The position numbers and the translations under genes are program-made. DNA of 64,000 nt from Engraulis encrasicolus (lineage: Eukaryota; Chordata; Actinopteri; Clupeiformes; Engraulidae): NCBI RefSeq assembly GCF_034702125.1, contig NC_085876.1, forward strand, positions 5,186,864-5,250,863, read 5' to 3'. A model generated the notes under the pieces. It did not search any database, was not told where the DNA came from, and worked only from the letters and a program-made list of their open reading frames with translations. Of the stretch, positions 20,701 through 31,825 are shown in pieces; positions within the stretch are counted from its first letter, which is position 1, and each line of letters starts with the position of its first letter.

Positions 20701-21612
20701 CACTCATCTCTACACCACTTCCAGATCGTCCGTGGAAGAGAATCGGAATGGATCTATGTGAGTACAACCACCAGCACTTCCTAGTCATCTCAGACTATTA
20801 CTCTAGATTCATAGAGATACTGCACATGCCATCCACTACCAGTGCACATGTCATACTTAAGCTCAAGGCCGTCTTTGCTAGGTTTGGCATCGCAGACGAA
20901 GTAGTGAGTGATAACGGGCCGCAGTTTTGTAGTGCTGAGTTTAAAGACTTTGCGAAGCAGTTTGATTTCAGACACTGCACGTCCAGCCCTCATCACCCGC
21001 AGGGCAATGGCCATGCAGAACGGGCCGTGCAGACAGCCAAGAAGATCCTCAGGCAAGCAGATCCAGTGCTGGCGCTGATGATCTACAGGTCCACTCCGTG
21101 CTCCTCGACCGGCTACAGCCCTGCGGAGCTGTTAATGGGGAGAAAGATCAAAACAACGCTCCCCATGCAAAAATCTCCACCCACAGTGGCCGAACAGAGC
21201 AGCAGTGCAGGAGAAGGACGACAGAGAGAAGGCCAAGCAGGCCTACTACTACAACCGCCGCCACGGGGCCCGACCCTTACCTGTCCTGCAGCCAGGGGAC
21301 GTGGTGAGGTCCAAGTTGGATCACGAGAAATCGTGGTCACAGCCGGCTGTGGTCTCGGGGGAAAGCAGCACTCCGAGATCCTTCGTCATCAGGACGCAGC
21401 AGGGAGCTGAGCTTCGGCGGAACCGCCGCCACCTACAACCTCAGCCGGTTCCCCAGCCACCCAGCGAGAACACTGGGACAGCTACACAGTCTGACGTGAC
21501 AGAGACAGTCCCCACCAGTCAGAGTGTGGCTCCACCCGCAAGCCTCATGCCCGGTCAATCTGTGACTAGATCTGGACGGGTGTGCAAACCGGTCAACAGG
21601 CTTGACCTGTAG
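17727..21612 (+). pseudogene. Gypsy element 1 gag-pol polyprotein, one frameshift
   Basis: The open frame from 17727 runs 1227 codons to 21410. Domains in order: capsid-like gag (about 1-190); two CCHC knuckles (about 208-248, the second CNSCNKVGHWSRVC); protease with DTG at about 302; reverse transcriptase with FMDD near 573; RNase H with ADAS near 717; integrase with H-H-C-C (about 941-980) and D, D, E near 1009, 1062 and 1098. Gag and pol share one frame. The expected integrase C-terminal tail continues in another frame at 21205-21612. The switch falls at an A5 run (21169-21173), so a one-base slip has cut off the last part. No env is present. Neighbouring LTRs, PBS and PPT are intact. Confidence 0.9.
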
Positions 21613-21957
21613 ACAACCTATGGCCTTTGGGGGGGGTATTATCAAAAAAAAAGAGGAAAAAAAAGGGGAAAGTGAGAAGAAGAGAAACAAGAGACTGAAA
21701 TGTGAAAATGAAAACAATGTGAAAATTGTACTGAAATGCATTATTGTTGTGAATGCTGATCCAAGTTCCTGCTGAGATGATTTTATAATAGAAGTTATAG
21801 AAATGAGTTTATATTGATTGAGTATAACAGAGGTTATAGAAATGACTTAATATTGATTTTAATGTTAACAGCTGAAATGATTACAGTAAATGTTAATGAA
21901 AGTGTTCTTAATACAAGTAAGCAACGGGTTGTTTGTTTAAGGGTAATTATCCATTTT

Positions 21958-21968
21958 GAAGGGGGAGA
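21958..21968 (+). other. Polypurine tract of Gypsy element 1
   Basis: GAAGGGGGAGA immediately before the 3' LTR; the site where plus-strand synthesis would start. Confidence 0.85.
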
Positions 21969-22164
21969 TGTCATATACGGTAATAGATGACCCTGCGCAT
22001 CTACTATGAGATATACGGTAATAACTCAGGGACGTTATCCTGTGATGCGCATGACATTGGACTTCATTCCGTTATTAGTTACTTACTGTACTGTGAGTGT
22101 GTTTTGACGAGCTGCCAGTGAATAAACGACATTAATCTAAAAGGCCTCAAGGAGATCCTTTACA
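21969..22164 (+). repeat. 3' LTR of Gypsy element 1
   Basis: 196 bp, the near-identical partner of 17506-17700. Differences include GTTATCC for GTTAACC, TGGACT for TGCACT, and one inserted G before AATAAAC. Confidence 0.95.
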
Positions 22165-22724
22165 ACAGTGAGATGAGAAACTATCAAGACAAGATAGGAT
22201 TGCTTCTTTGGGCCAGTTCAAATGGTGAGGAGCAGAGAGGTGGCGGGCCAGTCAAAGGGGCATGGCGGGCCGCATCCGGCCCCCGGGCCTTAGTTTGGGG
22301 ACCCCTGCTCTAGACAGACACGGAAAACAAACGGATTTACTTGACATTGTGTGCATATTGTCTTTGAATTAAAGTCCAAATCCAACGTAGAAGGTATTTT
22401 GTCCGGTAGTTTGTGTCATATTGCGATGTGTTTCGCTCATATTTTGCCCCCATATCATTTCAAACAAATATAGCAATGTAGCAATGTATCTTGTCTGCCC
22501 ATTGCATTTGAAAGCTAGGCTACTTTAGCTTATACGCAGTCTTAACAGCAGTGCTGCACACACAGTTGGGATGGTAATTAAATATCTAGTTAAGAATCAG
22601 ATAACTGTTGTAGCCTGTAACAAAGCACCACATAGAATTGCCTTTTATTTAACTTTGTGAGATCAAATGTAGGCTAAATGAATTGAAATGTTTGTCATGA
22701 TTCATCCATGCCATGTGTGTTCAT

Positions 22725-24582
22725 CAGGCGCGGAGTGGCCGTCGGGAGATCGGGGACTTGTCCCGGTGGGCCGCAGCCGTGAATTGTAATAATGCGGCCG
22801 CATTGCGTTTCCCACCGGCCCTGAAGTTTAGAGATAGGATTTATAAGCACTGACTTCCCACTTTCCCCTTCCCTGTTCCGGAATTCAGCTGACTAGTTAG
22901 TATTTATACCGTATACCAGACGGCAATACCTCACTGACGGTGTCAAACAGTAAATTGGCCACACCCCTTCTCTACTGATAATTTTCATACACCGTAGATC
23001 GCGGAAGTTTACAAGATCTTAGTAACACAGTTTCGTTTTCAGTATTTGAAGAACCTGTGATATGTATATTGGTTACCAAAGGATGGAAATATGAATAAAT
23101 TATGATTTATTTTCCGATTTCCACACGACTGTTACAGTTTACAGTCTTTCCAGTCCTGATTCACTTGCTCTGTGGTTATTGACTTGGGTTACGAACAGAC
23201 TCCACCAAGTGGTAAGGAAGATAACTGCACCTAACAGAAGCAAGATAACTGCACCTAACAGAAGCAATGGGTTTTGTTTTGATTTGTTAGACCTACCAGT
23301 ATATCTCCTTATAGTCGAAATAATATTATTATCATACATATATTTATATGTGGTACATTTAGGATGTAGCCTATGTCTGAAGAAATGGAACAAAATAATT
23401 ACCACACAAGATTCTGATGTGACCAGTGCTGGGTGTGCAGGCTAATAAACTGTGGATTAAAGTAGAGTGATTGCAAGAAACAAAGACATTTGCTGCGAGA
23501 AGACAGCGTTTTAAGGTAGGCCTACACCGTTTGGTTATACATTTTGTTGACTTATGGTTGTGGTTTGAAGTAGCTAAGTTTGGCTTATTTGCTGCATGGT
23601 GGGTTTATTGCACAATGTAGACCAGACGTGGGCAAACCCAGGCCCGGGGGCCACATGCGGCCCGCTCGGCCATTTCATGTGGCCCTCAGAGCCTTTCCAA
23701 GAAAAAAATGCAGATTCACATGGTCACTCATTCTTCAATGCGCTACCTAAAACAAGGGTCTTGGAAACCTAAGATTACTAAAGTCTACATCTGGATACAA
23801 TTAGCAGGAATGGCATAACTGACAATGGTGTAATTATGTTGGCGTACACCATTTCTTATTATCGGCATGGGCAAGTTGCCTACGATATCCGGCCCTTTGG
23901 TCAACTTTCTAAACCCAATGCGGCCCTTGAGCCAAAATAATTGCCCACCCCTTGTAGACAGACTTTTTGTAAGCTATAGGCTACTATAATATATTTTGTA
24001 AGCCTACTCTTCTAAAAATCCCCACACCCAAAACTTTGTGCCCATGCTCATCCTGTCTTCCTTAAACGATATTTCAATTTCAAACTGTCAAAATGACAGT
24101 GGAGTGCACATTTGCATGGAACAGTAGCGTGATGTAGCCTAACCTAGGCCTATGAATGCTTTGGACTGTGATGATGGCTCCAGTGGTGTAGTCTACTTTT
24201 TGAAGTGGGTATACTGTATATTTGAGCATTTTTTGATGTGTGTATAGTCTACTGTATATATTTGTGCTATTGTAAATAATGGATCAATCAATTTTAAGTG
24301 GGTATACTGTAATCCCTGAAATTTTGAAATTGGTGCGTATACCTGCGTTTTACGTAGACTACACCACTGGCTGTGCATTTCATCAAGGTGTAGGCTACAA
24401 TTCTCCACTTCAGGTTGATATTTTGACAACACTAATGTCCACATGTAGTACGACTGCAGATTTCGTGGCTTTTGTCTTTTTGGTTAGGAAACCATGTTCG
24501 CTTTGGTTTTTTTTTTTTTTTTAAAGAGGGCCGCCAAGGGGAAAATTCTCCCGGTGGGAAAAGGTGGGCCACTCCGCCCCTG
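22725..24582. mobile_element. hAT-like element, CAGGCGCGGAGTGG ends
   Basis: Left end CAGGCGCGGAGTGGCC, inverted right end GGCCACTCCGCCCCTG. Perfect 8-bp target duplication GTGTTCAT (22717-22724, 24583-24590). No long frame inside. It contains a smaller element at 23623-23954. Confidence 0.85.
23623..23954. mobile_element. Short hAT-like element within 22725-24582
   Basis: CAGACGTGGGCAAAC at the left and AATTGCCCACCCC at the right are inverted ends. Flanking ATGTAGAC and TTGTAGAC are a probable target duplication. The interior has paired GGCCC-rich blocks (CCACATGCGGCCCGC; CCAATGCGGCCC). Confidence 0.65.
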
Positions 24583-24903
24583 GTGTTCATCATGTTTCAC
24601 TCTCACTAGCCTCTAGCGCGATTAACCAATTATTTTATCAGTTCAATCAACATCTTACATTGTGGTGACATTCCCTAGTAGAACAGCAACAACAGTGGAC
24701 TTAGCAGAGTTGAAATGAAGTGTCAGAGACTTATGAATTAGAAGAATCTTTGAAGTGTGACACGGAGTATGAAGCTCACGCACATAACATAGTAGGCTAT
24801 AAACAACAACAACAAAACCGTCTCTCATCAAAAAGAGAACCTTGTGTAGTGTAAACCGAGATCACGTTTTTTTAACGGTATACCGCCCAGCTCTAATGTG
24901 AGC

Positions 24904-25994
24904 TCTGTGTTACTACACATGTGCCTGGTTTCAACACTAGGGTGCAGTGGGGAACGACCATATAATATAAACAGATATTATGACTAATTCTGTAAAATAT
25001 CAACTCAAAACTAGATTGCATTTCCTCACAGAAAATGCTGGAATATGCTTGCCCATCATGCATTCGTTGCCCTCCATGCATGTGTTCCCTTCATGCATTA
25101 GTTGCCCTTCATACATACACAACACAATCTTATCGAGATATGAGGTAAGTTCATGTTTAGCATTTTCGCTAATTGTAACGCCTACCAGTGACCAATTTGC
25201 ACCATATTCAGTATGCTTCCTCTGAGGGTAGTGCAAATCATGTGTAATATTTTTTGTTTTGATCGGTCAAAGCATTACCAAGATAAGAGCTAGGGCCTAC
25301 CGAATTATATATTTTTAATTGTTATTTGACCATGGCATAGTTTACCTTTTTCCTTTCAAATGTGACCTTAAAAGGTCAAGTTTCATGTTGGTCACCGAGT
25401 AATTCTGAAACCTTAGTCCATTCTTGTAACTTCTAGCGTGGTTGCAAATTTACAACAAAAAAATGCCATCAAGAGGTTTTTTTAGGGTCTTGGCCCACTG
25501 TCTATACGGTGTAAACAGGGTTTATATGGGCCAAAACATATTTTCGATAATTGCAGCTCCCCCCAGAGGCCGATTCGGACAAAAAACAGTGTGTACCCTC
25601 TGGCTATAGTTAAGATAAAGTGTATCGATTGATATGAGATATGAGCTCACTTCCTGTTTGGCTTCTTCGTTGGCAAATTTGACTGGCTCCTGTTTGAAGA
25701 CGTTTCAATCAACCATTCCAGTATTTTCATTGGTAGATGTATCTCAGTCTGAAGATGCCCTGATAAAAATTTCTATGACAATCGGAAAAAAAATTGTGGG
25801 CAGGGCACCATGTTTATTGTTTTTTTACTAAATTCAAAATTGCCGGACAACTTTCCATGTCCAAAATTTTGTTGAAGAGTGCATTGGATTCGTGTATATG
25901 ATTTTGGTTTTGATACCTGTGGGCGTTGCCGAAATATGAACTAACTTCCTGTTTGGCCTCGCCAAAACAAGTTTTTTCCAGAGAAAGTCTAACC
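24904..25994. repeat. Diverged tandem repeats with GATATGAG-ACTTCCTGTTTGGC motif
   Basis: GATATGAGGTAAGTTCATGT (25137), GATATGAGCTCACTTCCTGT (25638), AATATGAACTAACTTCCTGT (25933) and, past the inserted repeat, GATATGAGCTAACTTCCTGC (28886) mark successive units. Period about 300-500. Also shared are GGTAGTG-AAATCATGTGT and CCAATTTG blocks. No gene is seen. Confidence 0.5.
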
Positions 25995-26181
25995 CATGAG
26001 AATGGTCACTGGCTGGTGGCCAGGAGTGGCACTGCAGCTATGTTCTCGCAGCCAAGTAAATAATGAAAGGGTCCCAATGGGGCACCTAAGTCACGCCCTC
26101 TACTTCCTGGTTCATGGGGAAGGGGGAGTCAAAAAATGATTACTTGGCTTGAAAATGAGTTATTTTTGGATTTGTGGTGCA

Positions 26182-27363
26182 CAGGGTTGGGGAAGTTACT
26201 TTTTAAATGTAATCCGGTAAAGTTACAAATTACTCTTTCAAAAATGTATTCAGTAATGTAATCCCATTACTTCAATATTTAAGTAATGTAACGGATTACT
26301 TTTGGATTACTTTTGGATTACTTTCGCCCAGCTAGCTTGTCTACATCTACCACCATATTTTCCAGGATTAAGCTAAATGCACAATAACACCGAGTGGAAA
26401 TGCATTTGGACGAATGTCCATACAGTAAACTATATGGAGTATTATGGGGACAGAAAATTAGAAAGCAAACACTTTCCAGAGTTTAATGGATATCATTAGT
26501 TGCAAGTTGTACTTGTTAGCCAGTCGATGGCTAGCTCGAAACTGACTTACACTTTCCCTACACCAGTACCAATTCATCGTAACGGGAAGACAAATGAATA
26601 AAAAATTGACTGTTATGAAATGGCTCTACAAGGACATTACGGGCTTGACAACACCAATGTTTTGAAAAGCCTCCCCATCCCATGATATTTTTTTTTTCCA
26701 GAGTAGGCTATGTATGACCTGAAAGTGCTGACGCACATGTTGCATGCATGCTGAATATTAGCAGTCTTACCAGGAGGTGTTTCTTTAAGTTAGACGTTGT
26801 GTCTTTCGACGCTGACAAGATATTGACTTTGGGTTGGCACAACCGGCACTGGACATCGATATTGGCGCCCTTGTCTTCCTTGAAAATGAAATGTTTATTG
26901 TATTTCCACCGGGTAAATGCATTTTTCTCCATTGCTCACGACTGCTCTGTACTTCTTTGACTGAGTGATTGATGCAACGACATCGAACTATTGAACACTC
27001 CCACCAGCAGGGAAGGGAAGCAAGGCTGAGAGAACGTAGGTCGGTCAGGAATGCTACTGTCACTGTCGTCATTACGTTACAGGTGATGATTCCGGCGAAA
27101 AACCAAAAATCACAACATACAAGCCGCGGCATAACAATAAATGAATAAATAAATCAGTTAATATAATAATTAAATAAATAAAAGGGACCAAAGACGCAAT
27201 TTCGCAAGAATTGTAATCCTGTTAAGTAATCCCCATTCCCACTGAATGTAACTGTAATCTGAATACATATTTTTTGCTTGTAATGTAACGGATTACAATT
27301 ACATTGATTTTGTATTCTTTTACCGTAACGCCGTTACATGTAATCCGTTACTCCCCAACCCTG
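26182..27363 (-). mobile_element. hAT element carrying a BED-finger exon
   Basis: Ends CAGGGTTGGGGAAGTTACTT and GTAATCCGTTACTCCCCAACCCTG-type inverse (last 11: CCCCAACCCTG). Perfect 8-bp target duplication GTGGTGCA (26174-26181, 27364-27371). 1182 bp, so too short for a full transposase; it keeps the first coding exon on the - strand. Confidence 0.9.
26771..26932 (-). pseudogene. BED zinc finger exon of a hAT transposase
   Basis: On the - strand the frame starts MEKNAFTRWKYNKHFIFKED and continues with CRLCQPKVNILSASKDTTSN then LKKHLL. The aromatic residues, CxxC and the following His fit a BED finger; the last His would lie after an intron, since GTAAGA follows the CTG at 26771. BED fingers bind transposon ends. 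The catalytic exons are missing. Confidence 0.7.
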
Positions 27364-27622
27364 GTGGTGCATAGGTGGAGGTCCAAGGTTTGGATTGGTG
27401 TAAAAAAAAACACTCATTTTCAAGCCCAGTAATTATTTTTTGACTCCCCCTGCCCCATGAACCAGGAAGTAGAGGGCGTGACTTAGGTGCCCCATGGGGC
27501 TGTGTGCTTCTAATAATTGTATCTGCCCGTGTAATTTTTTCCCTGGAAATAATGGAGTTGCGTTCAATGGAGAGGAGTAAGTGAAAGCATTTGCCGACAC
27601 TTTTGCATCTTGTCAAGTGTTA

Positions 27623-27953
27623 TGGTGCATTCCCCAGAGGTAGGAGCTTCCTAGTAGGCAACCAGAAGGCAGCTACCTAGCTTGCTGGTTGGAACGCTTT
27701 CAAGTGGGAGGTAGCTGACTCCTTGTTGCCTATTGGGAAGGTCCTACGTCTCGGGAATGCACCTTAAACTATTCCTAACACTGTGCGCTGCCATTGCTCT
27801 GATGACATCACAATTGCCAATGGGACGAAGTCGGTTTGCTTCGCTTTTGCCCCAGCTCACGACTTGAACATTCCGCTTCAACAGGCGTTCCAATGCATTT
27901 CAGCAAGTAGGAGGTCAGAAACATCCCATCTCCCAATCCAGGGGAACGCACCA
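27623..27953. mobile_element. Non-autonomous element, TGGTGCATTCCCC ends, TTA duplication
   Basis: Left TGGTGCATTCCCC and right GGGGAACGCACCA are inverted. TTA on both sides (27620-27622, 27954-27956) fits PIF/Harbinger insertion, and the uninterrupted repeat copies have a single TTA here. An inner inverted pair (GAGGTAGGAGCTTCC with GAAGGTCCTACGTCTC) precedes a unique 180-base stretch. Confidence 0.75.
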
Positions 27954-29264
27954 TTAGATTCTTGAAAATGACCCTTATTGAAACTATAGCAATGACACAA
28001 CACGTGACAATCGACTTTACGGCACTTTGCCATTTGTTTTGTACAAGTAGTTTTAAGTCTGACTTCAGATGTCAATGTGTTTAAGTTATGTCTGGGTTGT
28101 TGCGGACACCTGTTATTTATTGCATGTAAGGTGGTGGAAAAGCGGTAAGTGTGAAGGGGGTAAAGGAAATGACAGCGCTCATCCTTGAGAACTTGGGCAC
28201 CTTCAATTATCATGTTGGACGGTGGTGGGGGGTTTTGAGGTGTGTGACCGTAGATGTTCAGTTGGCCGTGCCAATATTATTATAATTTATGAAGAGACCA
28301 CAATGTGTGTATCCAGTTGGTATCGGTGTACCTTTTATTTAGTGACCCCCCCTTCCAGTCCCCAGGTTACATAACAAAGGTGCCCCCTCAGTATACCTAA
28401 CACTAGATGTCTCTGCGAGGGTCAGTCAGAGTACGTCTGTCGTCAGCTCTGGTCGTAAATAGTCTCAGAGATTCAGCCAGCAAGTATTAGCCGAATGCTA
28501 GCATGTTGCAGGACAAAACTAACAAGTCTTTGGGAGAACAAAGTCATACAAGGAACCTTTAACTTCACTTCTAATACAATTTCCATGATAAGGTAAGCTT
28601 ACAGAATGCGCACACATCTTTACAAACTAGAGAACAGCACCGTCAGAAATCCCTGCTAAGCCATTTAGCCCAATAGGCTCCCATTCATCTTTCACTTGGC
28701 TGCGTTCGCCAACGGGGCTATTTGGCAGTCAATGGTAGACACCGTTCTCATAGTTTAGAGATTCTCTGTTTTTGTCAATTGTGGCGCCCCCCAGTGGCCA
28801 ATTCTCACATACTCTTTTATGTGACCTCTAGAGGTAGTGTTGATCATGTGTGTCCAATTTGGTTGTGATCTGACAAGTCGGTATTGAGATATGAGCTAAC
28901 TTCCTGCTTGGCGACTTCAATATGAGCTGAAGCACATTTTCATTAAAGGGGAAATCCGGTGTGAAATGGCTTAAATAGTGTCAAAGCATGATGCTCTGCG
29001 CTAACTTTGTCCACATACCTCATCTGCTTAACGACGCTCAAAGTTGCTCAAAACTTCATTCTGTAGAGTCGCAGGGTTGTTGACATCTAAAATGAGGCAG
29101 AGAACTTTGGTAGCCAACAGTGTGTAGAAACAATAATTCTTACGGACTGCACCACAGGCCAGTTTACAAAGTCAGTCTACCTAAAGAGACAGTCCAGTGT
29201 GTCCACTCTACTACTTTTCCGGGTGGTACTGCAACTCTAGAGGTTCCAACGGGTGAGTGCAGAC

Positions 29265-31695
29265 CATAGAGGTAGAAAATAACACTAGAGAGGACCCCGC
29301 CCCCCTTTTTACGGCAATCTGTAGCGGCCATAGAGTTCTTCAGTAACGCGGAAGCATGTAGTAGATTGTAGTCTTTCATGTTAGCATTTAAGGACTTCCT
29401 GGTTCGTATCGGCTTCCGGCTTCCATTGGGAATGAATGAGGGCCAGTTTCAAATAAGCTCCGAGTGCAAGCACGCGCTTAGCGAACCCCCGCAAACTGTC
29501 GAGGGTGTTAAAAATAGGCTGTAGGTATGACATGGTTGATCATTTTGTGTCAAACTTCGACATAAATACGATGTTGCGTCCATATGCTAAACCCGGAAAC
29601 TTTTGGCGACTACAGAAGCGGCACCGGCATGTACGTACGGAGGGTCGTACCCATGGCTACCAAAGGAAAGTATGTAGTTCGGAAGTTTTAATGATCAGAA
29701 AGGGGGTAGCAATATTGAATTAAAATCGTCATGATTTAACATGTGAATACACCAACATGATGATACGATCCGTTCCACTAATGAGAAAGGGATGCGGGGA
29801 CACGCTAATGTTCGTTGTTGGCATGCAACTTATGTTTTTGCCAAACCTGAATCTCTATGGCGTTTTGCAATGTAAAAAATCGCCATGGAACCGGTAGTCC
29901 AAGCGCCGCATACAAGTTGACGTCAACGCTGAAGAGCTCTATTATCTGTAGGTAGATCATGTAAGGGATAATGTGTTGTCCACACGTGACTATAGGAAAA
30001 TATTTTCCCGACGAGGCGAATAACACCCCCCGACGCCGAAGGCGGAGGGGTGTTATTACGCTTCGAAGGGAAATATTTTCCGATAGTCACGTGTGGACAA
30101 TACATTATCCCGCTTATTATACGGCTTTTACCAACATTAGAAAGCATAAATAGTTAACCAGTAGTTTAAAATAACATGTTTATTGCCATTTTATAGCGTG
30201 CGCAAAGAAAGATAGTTCGTGGAACGCTCATAATTTAAAAAGGTTACCAAGCAACAGAGTTTGGCTACTTTCTATATAACTTGTTACAGCCACCTTGCGC
30301 TTCAAACTGTTTGCAGGCTGCCTCGTTCACTGCGCGATATCTACTAAACTCGGGTTCATAACAGGAATATTTCTATCTAATCGGCGACAGTATTCCAGGG
30401 GAAAAAGCATAGCAACCCAAGCACTGCTGTGCGCCCTGACCATCATTATCGATCCTGCTACATGCAGAGCACTGTGCGCCACATGGAAGGGAAACTGTCA
30501 ACGAACTCCTCACTTGTAAAAAAAATAAAAAAATGAAATAAAATAAAAAATACTAGTGTTAATAAAAGATGTCACCACAGCGGCCGGCGGACAGTGACAG
30601 TTTGCTTTCTTGGAACGGCAACACTCGGACATTTGCTGATGAATCCTGATGGGCTACCACTCGGCCTTTTTGTTATTATTAACAAAACTGTTATTATTAA
30701 CTTCGTCAGGATGACATAACTGTTAAAATTAATCGCTGAATGAGACTTCTAGTGTTGTTGCAATTCGTCTTGAGAGGTTTGAGAAGTGGTTGGTTACCGG
30801 AGCATCATGGGCCACCAGCAGCGTGCGTTAATCGCGCTGCTGCCATACTGCTAAAAATCAGAAGGCAAGACATATCAGTGAAGATATGACCGATCTACTT
30901 GCGGAGTGATCTCTGAAGTGACCAAACTCGTTGCCAATGGCAGCGGGTATTATTAGGTGGGCATTACAGAAAAGTAGTGACCACCGAACGTTGGGTCCGC
31001 CCATTGAAAGTGAATGGGAGCTCTTGCACCATTCTAGAGTGCCGTATAATAAAGCCTGATAAACCAGACTAAATGTGGATGTCTAATTTAGTCTGGCCTC
31101 GATCCATATACATCCGAAGAGTGTTGATGAGAACAACCTTCCCTCAAAACCCTGCCCACTTTGATTCAAAACACATCTTTGCGTTGTAATTGGTTTGCCA
31201 GATTCTTGGCATTCTGGCTTCATTGAATCATTATGCGAGGCCAGACCCACCCGTAGACAAAACATTTTGCCGTCCAGCGGGTGGCACTGGTTCACCAGGC
31301 TAGGTAGATCAGAGAACTGGAAATTAACGGAAAACGAGGCTCACCTCTGTCAAAAATGGCTTAATCATGTGAAAATGTCCATCAACACACTATACAAGGA
31401 CAATAGTTGAAGTGTGTTGCTAACTATGTTCATAAAAGATATTATTTGATTTTTAAATGTATTTTATCGACTCATATGATTTGAGTAGATATTTAGCCTG
31501 CCATTTCAAATCTGGTGTTTTATTAATGTGTTGCGTCATATTCACACAGTTTTAGTCAATTTTTTGACAGGGGTGGGCGTGTTCTCCATTGACTTGCATT
31601 GCCTGAAGGTACCTACACTACCTACGGAAGTTGGGAAGCTCCATCTGCCATTTCCCAGTGCTGTGTCCTCTCTAGTGTTATTTTCTACCTCTATG
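29265..31695. mobile_element. hAT-like element with perfect 31-bp ends
   Basis: The first 31 bases (CATAGAGGTAGAAAATAACA and on) are the exact inverse of the last 31. A perfect 8-bp target duplication GTGCAGAC lies at 29257-29264 and 31696-31703. Identical ends over 2.4 kb suggest recent mobility or conversion. No transposase was recognised. It encloses the hairpin element 29965-31049. A decayed relative lies at 329-755. Confidence 0.85.
29965..31049. mobile_element. Hairpin-headed element, copy 1
   Basis: A 147-bp palindrome (29965-30111) has arms starting GGGATAATG, with GTCCACACGTGACTAT inside and the centre CCCCCCGACGCCGAAGGCGG. It is preceded by ATGTAA and followed by GCTTATTATACGGC. 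The inverse of the latter, GCCGTATAATAA, occurs at 31032-31043. The body has no coding capacity. The copy at 44505-45004 has the same parts in the same order. No established family is assigned. Confidence 0.6.
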
Positions 31696-31825
31696 GTGCA
31701 GACTCGGATGAATGGGCTGACAGCGCCCTCTAGGCCAACACTTTCAAGATGGCTGGACTTTCAAGATGGCCGACTTGTTGTTTGTATGGTAGCCTAAACT
31801 TTGAACAGGTCAAAGAAAATGGAAT

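Larger units (their letters stand above)
17506..22164 (+). mobile_element. Ty3/Gypsy LTR retrotransposon 1, complete but broken
   Basis: Two LTRs (17506-17700 and 21969-22164), each TGTCATATACGG...CCTTTACA, differ at only about five positions. They are flanked by the 5-bp target duplication ACAGT (17501-17505, 22165-22169). A primer-binding-site-like TGGTGTCAGAAG follows the 5' LTR at 17701. A polypurine tract (GAAGGGGGAGA, 21958-21968) precedes the 3' LTR. A single gag-pol frame lies between. Element length 4659 bp. The high LTR identity implies a fairly recent insertion into an already resident hAT element. Confidence 0.95.
17190..22307. mobile_element. Second CAGGGGTCCCC hAT element, split by a Gypsy element
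   Basis: Left end CAGGGGTCCCCAAACTTTTT, inverted right end TTAGTTTGGGGACCCCTG, perfect 8-bp target duplication CTCTAGAC (17182-17189, 22308-22315). Without the Gypsy insertion it is about 454 bp. It is in the opposite orientation to the copy at 16260-17003 and shares with it GGCCACATTATCGTTCCTGA-type ends and the GCAAAAGAAGTGAGTA region. Confidence 0.85.
15920..24895. mobile_element. Outer hAT-like element holding a nest of insertions
   Basis: Left end TAGGGCTGGGCGATTTTG and inverted right end TATACCGCCCAGCTCTA share TAG-GCTGGGCG-T. The flanks ATATGAGC (15912-15919) and ATGTGAGC (24896-24903) match at 7 of 8 positions. Nearly all of its 9 kb is later insertions: 16260-17003, 17190-22307 (with a Gypsy element inside) and 22725-24582 (with 23623-23954 inside). 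Confidence 0.65.
26088..27505. mobile_element. Palindromic MITE split by a hAT element
   Basis: CACCTAAGTCACGCCCTCTA at the left and TAGAGGGCGTGACTTAGGTG at the right are perfect inverted ends. Similarity of the arms continues for about 80 bases to CTTGAAAATGAGT. Flanks are CAATGGGG and CCATGGGG (or GGGG belongs to the ends with AT duplicated; not decidable by eye). Confidence 0.75.
25995..28766 (+). repeat. 870-bp repeat, copy 2, interrupted by several insertions
   Basis: The segments 25995-26087, 27506-27622, 27957-28255 and 28405-28766 together follow the copy at 31826-32700 in order. They are broken by a palindromic MITE (with a hAT inside it), a TTA-flanked element (27623-27953) and an insertion of about 150 bases at 28256-28404. 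Confidence 0.8.

Noticed and set aside
26748..26960. Plus-strand frame over the BED exon
   Set aside because: Opposite-strand shadow; the BED motif is on the minus strand.
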